Assembly: GCA_963921825.1 (NCBI GenBank)
Contig: OY997589.1
Location: 43,038,638-43,102,637 of the forward strand
DNA: 64,000 nt
Origin: Erodium maritimum
Taxonomy: Eukaryota > Streptophyta > Magnoliopsida > Geraniales > Geraniaceae
Reading direction: 5' to 3'
Numbering within the stretch: position 1 is the first letter of the stretch; every line of letters starts with the position of its first letter. Made by a program: the position numbers and the translations under genes. Below, piece after piece: positions 57,722 through 64,000 of this stretch. The notes below the pieces were generated by a model. The model ran no database searches, was not told the origin of the DNA, and saw nothing but the letters and a program-made list of their open reading frames with translations.

Positions 57722-60700
57722 AGTGACATTATGGAAGAATTCATTGTTCTAACAAGCCATAATTGCCAATATACTATACGAATTACTTTGATCTAGCTCT
57801 TCATGTGTATTGGATTGACCAAGCTTGCCCAAGATGTAAATAAGAGCTTGACTGAGTTAGGCACAACCCAACAAGTCTCCACCAAGCCATAACCTTATCC
57901 CAGACTGACCAAGCCCTTGTCCCCATCAAGTGACAATATAAAGTGTCTTGCAAATAAAAATTTGAATGCCATCTCTCCCCACCAAACATCTGACCAAAAG
58001 AAAACTCTATCTACTGAGCCAATTTTCCAACTAAGGCCTTTTATACATAAGAGACCAGAGAATAGAGGGTCTGCATTTAGGGCCAAGATATGTGTCATAA
58101 AGCTTTGACTTCCAATTTCAGAGAATGATGAGAGATCACACTCTGATGAGTTCCAGCCAAATTTGCTGCAAATTATTGATTTCCATGATGATTGTCTTTC
58201 CATAGCAAACTTCCACCACCATTTTGCTAGGAGATCAATATTCATATTGCAGAGCTTCTTAACTCCAAGCCTTCCCTCCCTTTTAGGTCTACAAACCCTG
58301 TCCCAACTGACTTTACTAGAAATATTTTGCTTCTGACCTACCATGCTAAAGGAATCCTCTTTGCCAGGACTCCATAGATTAATTACTCATTTTGGGGCTT
58401 TGATAATAGAGAAGTAATAAAGAGGTAGAGCACTGAGGGTGTAATTGATGAGGGTTATTCTACCCCCAAGGAGAGTTTTTTGGCCTGCCACAGTCCCAAA
58501 GCAGAATTGAAAAGTAGAATTGAATTTCTTGGCTATTGGTTCCCAAGGGATCAATCTATTAGGATTAGCCCCTAAAGTAAATCCTAGATAATTGAGGGGG
58601 AGTGAGCCAACTTGAATTTTTTTTAAAGTGAAGACATATGGTCCAATTGCCTTATCAGCATTACAAGCCATTAGTTCTTTAAGTGTTTGCTCTTCAGAAA
58701 TAGGAGCTTGCTCAATGAAAAGCTATTGAGAAAGAGAGTTTTGATAATAGGAGATCTGAAGAAGAGGATGCTTTGAATCTTTTGGCAAAGTGAGCTGTTA
58801 TAACTTCCTTTATCTCAGATGGGGAAGAGAGTAGCACATCATTATCCCAAATCATATGCCTTTTGTTTGTATCTCTGAAGTTAGCAAGCCTATGAATTTT
58901 TTTGAGCATTTATCACCCTCATCAAACCATTTTTTTCTTGTCTTCTAACTCCGCAATTTTGATAGCAATTCATAATTTTGGATCAGAGTTGCTTTGTAAG
59001 CTCCTCTAGCTGAGCATTCTAAAGAGGCCAGGGGCCTTCTTTCAACTAAATTATCCAGATCGCCAATAGCTTTTGATAGGGTGGCTATGTGAGTTTCTAG
59101 GCTTCCAAAACCTGAGTGTTCCAGAGTTTTAGATCTGCTTTAAGTAACTTGAGTTTCATCCAGAGGACATAATAAGGTTGACCTGAGATTAAATATGACT
59201 CCAAATTTTTTTAACAACTGGGAAAAACCTAACATCTTCACTCTAGATATTCAGAAATTTGAAGGGCCTTGGACCCCAATTGACTACATCGTCATAGAGT
59301 ATAAGAGGTCTACTGTCTGAGATATTTCTTGGGAGACAAGCCTAAGTTAGAGAATTAAATTTAGCTAGAAGCTCTTGAGAGATCAGGAACTTGTCTATCC
59401 TAGATCCTTTGGATTGGGGGCCAAAACAAGTATATTTCCCACCTTTTAAAGGGAGATTGATTAGTCCCAAATTGTGGATGAGCTCTTGTAACATCACCAA
59501 ATCAGTACCACCTCCTCTCTGACTAGCCCTTTCTTCATCTGTAGTGATGGCATTAAAGTCCCCACCCAATAAAACAAGCACATTTGGAGCTAGCCTAGAA
59601 ATATAGTCCTGGATGAGCATCTAGAGATTTCTCCTGCCTGAAGTAGTGCTTGGAGCATAGATATTTATGAAGCAGCATTGGCTGTTGAACTCTGTAATAG
59701 TCCTATTCCAAAGTAGGGCACCATCACTTTTGATTGTATAATTTAGAGCAAAATCCCTTGGTTTCCAGATAGAAATAATTCCACCAGCATTATCCTCAGC
59801 ATTTATATGATCAGAATCCCAAACCCTTTCTAATCCACACAATCTTAGAAAATTTGAGGGCATGTCATTCAATTTGGACTCTTGGAGCATTATGAAGTTT
59901 GGTGCTTGTCTGGCTACTAGCAAATTGAAACATCTCTTCTTCTGTTGAGAAGAGATCCCTCTCACATTCCATGAGAGGAATTTCATTTAGATGATTAATA
60001 GGAATGAGGTTTGGTGGTCTGAGGTTCCACCAATTGCTCAGAATCAGTATCTTTAACCAAATCTAGGAACTCATCATCTGACCCTCCTTCTAATTCCACA
60101 GAGAGATTTTTATAATCTTCCAAAGCTTCTAATTGGTGAATAATAATGTGATCAGCTACCTTGGATTTTAAGCCAATGGCTTTCCCAAAGCCCCAAGCTT
60201 TTTTGGCTAATGATTGATCTTCAAGAAAGTCAAAAGAGATACCTAGATCCATAGTGGGTAATGAATTAGTTCCTGAGAGAGAAATGTGCACTGACTCCTT
60301 TAATTTTGACCTTGTAGTATAAGCATGAGGGGTCTTAGTACATATGACTTTGTTGGATTTATTTCTCTTTTTTGCTTTAAAATTGGCTTTTGGAGATGCC
60401 TTATTAGCTGAGAAGCCACGTAAATCAAATACTTCAGAGACTTGAGCTTGAAGGAGATTTTGGTCAAACACATCTTCTTCTTCTTTTAGAGATGAAGGAG
60501 TAGCAACATTGACAGTTTTATTGTTGATGAAATCCAACCATAAAGGACTTCAAGTATTAGTTGGAAAATAACCAACTTCCCTTAAAGTGTTAGGACCATT
60601 TAATGAATGTATATTTGGTGAATCAGTTGATAGTAAGGGATCATCTTAAGCCTCACTCCTTAATAAATGCCCTTCATTCATTGTCCTTTCTTGATTTAGA

Positions 60701-61935
60701 ATAATAGTATTTGATGCAATATGTTCTAAGATAATACCTTTGTCCACAGGTCTTGCTGCCATAATAACCGGATAATCATTTTTGATAGGTGAGTGTGGGC
60801 TATCAATAAGAGTATGAAGCTGCAAAGTTGGTGCCAAAGGAACCAAATGTACTGAATTTTGAAATTTTGAAATGATCTCCAAATTAACAAGACTGTAGCA
60901 ATTGAATTACGAGCTCAAATCCCAAAGCCTGAATCTGAATGAGGAGTTGAATCCAATGTATCAGGAACCACTAAATTTTCCAAAGTAGTATTAGCAGAGA
61001 GAGAGCCTGCAGCTTGCAAGCAACTAACGTCCGAGGTAATTAAATCCTTATGAGAAACAACGATTTTAGGAGAGATATTCTTGGCATTTAATATACCATC
61101 TCCTGCCTTAAATGTGTTTGCTTGTTGAGTTGATGACAAAGGAATTTCAGGCCTCCTCTCCTCTTGATCACAGGAGACTAAATGAGTTTGTTCTTCATCC
61201 TCTTCTGAAATAATTGTTCCTATTTCTTCAGATATGGAATTTTCAAACCCCTCATCTTCTTCTCTTTCTTCTTCAGAGTGAGAAAAGTGTGTTGATGTTT
61301 CTGACATAGAAGCCTCATAAGAATACAAAGGAAAAGGTGGGAGAGAGGCTGAGTCTATGGAGGACACCCAAACTCTGAAATCTTTCCTTCTTAGAGAAAT
61401 TGAAACTTGCTCTAAAATAGCGTCTAGCTTGAAAGAGTGTACAAGAACATAAGCAATATCAACATAAGTTCCTTTTGCAGAAGAAGGATGAGTAAAAAAA
61501 ACAGTTCCAAAATCAGCAACTGAGGCTTGGAAGGTCTCCTCTTACCAACCATGGAAAGGAACCCAATGAATGGTAAGCCCCCTAAATTTATCCCCCTTAA
61601 AGAAAAGATTTTCAAAATCTGATATAAAAGTTTACCAGTCTTGGAGCCACAAACCTCCATCTTTCATCAGTTGACTGTCAAAAGCTTCATCAGAACAATG
61701 CACTAAAACAATTTTGTTACCAAGAAATTTTAGCTGATCAGTGACACCTTGCAGAGCAATTTCATTCATAATAGTATCAACACTAAGATTAAGATGTGAG
61801 ATAGCTAGATGAGCATTTTTCAACAGATTTGCATTCTTGATCACAACTGAACTTTTATGGAGAAAGTCTGCACAAGATAAAAGTTTGTATGAGAGAAGCT
61901 AGAGATGAGGCGAGTAAAGGCTTTTTCTCTCAAGA
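57722..61935 (-). mobile_element. L1-type LINE with deleted reverse-transcriptase core
   Basis: Minus strand, right to left. ORF1 remnants are at 59995-61850 (LAISHLNLSVDTIMN; HWVPFHGW; then an acidic serine-rich region ending PHSY-stop at 59995). The endonuclease starts nine bases later at 59986 (MKFLSWNVRGISSQQ) with MLQESKLN and, after a stop at 59621, LVLLGGDFNAI and SRIDKFLIS (59342-59620). Linker pieces are at 58712-58909. Reverse transcriptase is reduced to its start (ACNADKAIGPYVFTL) fused in frame to its C-terminal region (VGSLPLNYLGFTLGANP, 58387-58671). A zinc-finger region follows (GRLGVKKLCNMNIDLLAKWWW, 57801-58344). The left side ends at the Athila LTR. Confidence 0.85.
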
Positions 61936-62254
61936 TTTAGTTTTTTTTATCAGCAAAAAATCAGTTTTATTGATAAAGCCGAAGCAGAGGAGCTGGAATA
62001 TCGTATAAGAGATATCAGAGAGAGTGCATAAAGGAACCTGAGAAACTAGGGAGTTAAGAGGCTCGGGAGGCCGAGAGGTTGAGCAAGAACTTGATCGGAG
62101 AGCGTTTCCACAAATTGATGTCCTTCTCGGAGATGGAGGCTAGGGATAAAGATAGCAAAGAAAAGCTGAACAGGTGTACCCTTAGGATAATGGACTTAAA
62201 GCCTTCCACAAATCTTCCAGTAAAGATAAAGATTGCTTTTTCTCTGTCAGCATC
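61936..62254 (-). mobile_element. 5'-truncated LINE 3' tail
   Basis: On the minus strand about 300 bases of non-coding DNA end in TATCAATAAAACTGATTTT and GCTGATAAAAAAAAC near 61940-61965, a typical plant LINE tail. It abuts the larger LINE and is bounded on the right by the copia C LTR. Confidence 0.5.
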
Positions 62255-62571
62255 TGTGTGAAAGTAGATGAAACCATTTTCTTTGTAAAATGACTTATAC
62301 TTTGTTTCATCTTAACATTTATATAAGGGCGTCCCATGTAGCAAAACAGAGTATGATAGAAAGCAATTAACTGAGAATTTTAGTATTGAAAACCCGATGA
62401 TCTTAGGGTTTTGCTAGAGTCATATTTATAATACGAAACATAACAAGATAAGTGCAACAACTTAAACGATCTCGTGCCTAAAAATCAGGCAGAGGATCGG
62501 TACAACTAGAAATAGAAACAGACTTATTCAAAGGGTATCAAAATGCAACAAATAAAGGTTAAGTTCCAACA
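62255..62571 (-). repeat. 3' LTR of copia element C
   Basis: On the minus strand it starts TGTTGGAACTTAACC at 62571 after the purine tract TTAGGGGGTGAA, and contains TATAAATATG and AACCCTAAGATC. The left end is set at TGTGTGAAAG (62255) because it gives a CA end, but this edge is uncertain by a few bases. Confidence 0.6.
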
Positions 62572-62579
62572 TTCACCCC

Positions 62580-64000
62580 CTAATCTTTGTTTGGTTCGAT
62601 TCTTTCAACCCCGACTTTGCTCCTCAACTCTTTAAACATGATCTTGCTCAGTGGTTTTGTCAATATGTCCACCTTTTGTTCTTCAGAGCGAATATGCCAG
62701 ATTTCTACCCTGTTCTTTTCAACGCATTCACGAATGAAGTGGTACCTGGTGTCAATATGTTTGCTCCGCTCGTGGTACACAAGATTCTTTCTTAACATGG
62801 TGGCTGATTTGTTGTCCACCATTAGCCTCCAAGCGGTTGCTTCTTCCCCAATTAAATCAACAAGCAAGTTGCGCAGCCAAATTCCTTGGCACGTTGTCGA
62901 AGCTGCAGCAATATATTCTGCCTCGCAGGAAGACAGAGTTACAGTCTTCTGCTTCTGAGAGGTCCATGTAATTGGGTTGTTTCCCAGGATAAACATCACG
63001 CCACTTGTGCTTTTCCTATCGTCAGTGTCGCCGACAAAGTCGCTGTCACAGTAGCCTGTTAGAGTTCCGACTTCAGTTTGCTTGTAATGCAAGCCAACAT
63101 CGATCGTCCCTCTGATGTATCTCAAAATGTGCTTGACTGCTGCCATGTGCTCGACTTCTGGAACCTCCATGTATCGACTTACAATCCCTACAGAATAAGC
63201 AATGTCAGGTCGAGTATTTACCAGGTACATTAGTCTACCAATTAGGCTGCAATACATGGTGGGACCAACGAGCTTTCCACTCATCCTTTTGCTAAGCTTT
63301 AGTTTGTGTTCCATGGGGGTCTGGCAGGAGTTACATTCATCAAGGCCTGCGATTTTCAGCAACTTCGTTACGTAACCAGCTTGATTTAGAGTAATGCCTC
63401 TCTTTCGTTGTGCCACTTCTATTCCGAGGTAGTAAGTGAGACTCCCAAATCACTCATATCGAACACATGCTTCATCTATTCCTTGAACTCGTTTATGCTT
63501 TTAGGATTTTCACCAGTGATGAGGAGATCATCAACATAGACGCCCACTATGAGAATTGGCCTTGTCTCTTGTCTGGTATAGACAGCGTGTTCGTGCTTGC
63601 TCTTTACAAAACCGAGCTTGGTGAGACTGTCATCCAACTTTGCGTTCCATGCCCGCGGTGCTTTCCTTAGGCCTTACAGGGCCTTTCTTAACTTCAAAAC
63701 ACCAGAAGGATTAGATTGATCAATAAATCCAAAAGGTTTTGATACAAATACATCCTCTGATAGTTCTCTATTTAGAAAGGCCAATTTTACATTCATGTGG
63801 TGGATCTTCCATCCTCGTTGAGCTGCAACTGCCACAATTAGTCTCACAGTCTCGATTCTGGCAACGGGTGCAAAAACTTCTTCAAAGTCAATGCCTTCCC
63901 TTTGCACGTAACCCTTTGCCACCAATCGAGCCTTATACCTTGTGATATTGCCTTTTGGGTCTTTCTTCGTTTTAAATACCCATTTGAGACCAATTTGTTT
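62580..64000 (-). pseudogene. Pol (reverse transcriptase and RNase H) of copia element C, runs out of window
   Basis: Minus strand. 63674-63925 encodes the N-terminal reverse transcriptase (MVAKGYVQREGIDFEEVFAP), where the catalytic HHMDVK reads HHMNVK, an Asp to Asn change. The intact VGVYVDDLLITG lies near 63530-63560. Stops at 63674 and near 63475 and a shift near 63420 precede an intact 278-codon frame 62580-63416. That frame covers the connection and RNase H (YCDSDFVGDTDDRKSTSG, SSCEAEYIAAASTTCQG, HIDTRYHFIRE) and ends 9 bases before the LTR. Integrase, protease and gag lie beyond the window. Confidence 0.9.

Noticed and set aside
1-64000. tRNA or rRNA genes
   Set aside because: No cloverleaf with A and B box or rRNA-like stretch was recognised; the only tRNA-related sequences are retrotransposon primer sites.

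Overview
This is transposon-rich nuclear DNA of a flowering plant, most likely a eudicot. The evidence is spliced genes with GT/AG introns, plant-specific families (a group IVc bHLH factor, a CASP-like membrane protein), tRNA-iMet and tRNA-Asp type primer sites, and plant lineages of copia, Athila-like Ty3, L1 LINE and MULE/Harbinger elements. I cannot name the species. Only four host genes look intact: a bHLH104-like transcription factor (+, 8812-12785, five exons), two single-exon GNAT acetyltransferase paralogues (+, 27415-27966 and 37801-38325), and a CASPL5-type four-helix membrane protein (-, 28363-29592, three exons).

Layout. 1-7802: a decayed copia element (family A) on the minus strand with long LTRs, ending about 1 kb upstream of the bHLH start codon. 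7803-8811: a probable divergent promoter region with a G-box. 8812-12785: bHLH gene with a MULE-type MITE in intron 2. 13.9-21.1 kb: LINE-like and GT-rich repeats, an RRM retrocopy, a 1.5-kb terminal-inverted-repeat (TIR) element that may carry a captured gene fragment, and a 451-bp tandem duplication. 21.1-26.4 kb: a copia element (B, 144-bp LTRs) that split a PIF/Harbinger transposase remnant. 26412-26903: a foldback TIR element. 27.4-30.2 kb: GNAT-1, CASPL and a second copy of the intron MITE. 30.7-31.9 kb: remnant resembling a Harbinger accessory protein. 33.0-37.5 kb: a broken non-autonomous LTR element joined to a 5'-truncated family-A copia. 37.8 kb: GNAT-2.

38.4-64 kb is a retrotransposon nest. 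A pol-deleted Athila-like element (39644-57721, tRNA-Asp type primer site) contains a non-autonomous LTR element (42343-49689), whose own LTR contains a 2.6-kb TG...CA insertion with a perfect 5-bp target duplication. A related 2.9-kb insertion, also with a perfect 5-bp duplication, splits the Athila gag. To the right lie an L1 LINE whose reverse-transcriptase core is deleted in frame, a 5'-truncated LINE tail, and the 3' part of another copia element (C) running out of the window.

No operon-like or defence-like system is present. The host genes are independent transcription units. The main interest is the transposon archaeology and the transposons sitting in the introns and promoters of the four host genes. 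All exon models and insertion boundaries were read by eye.
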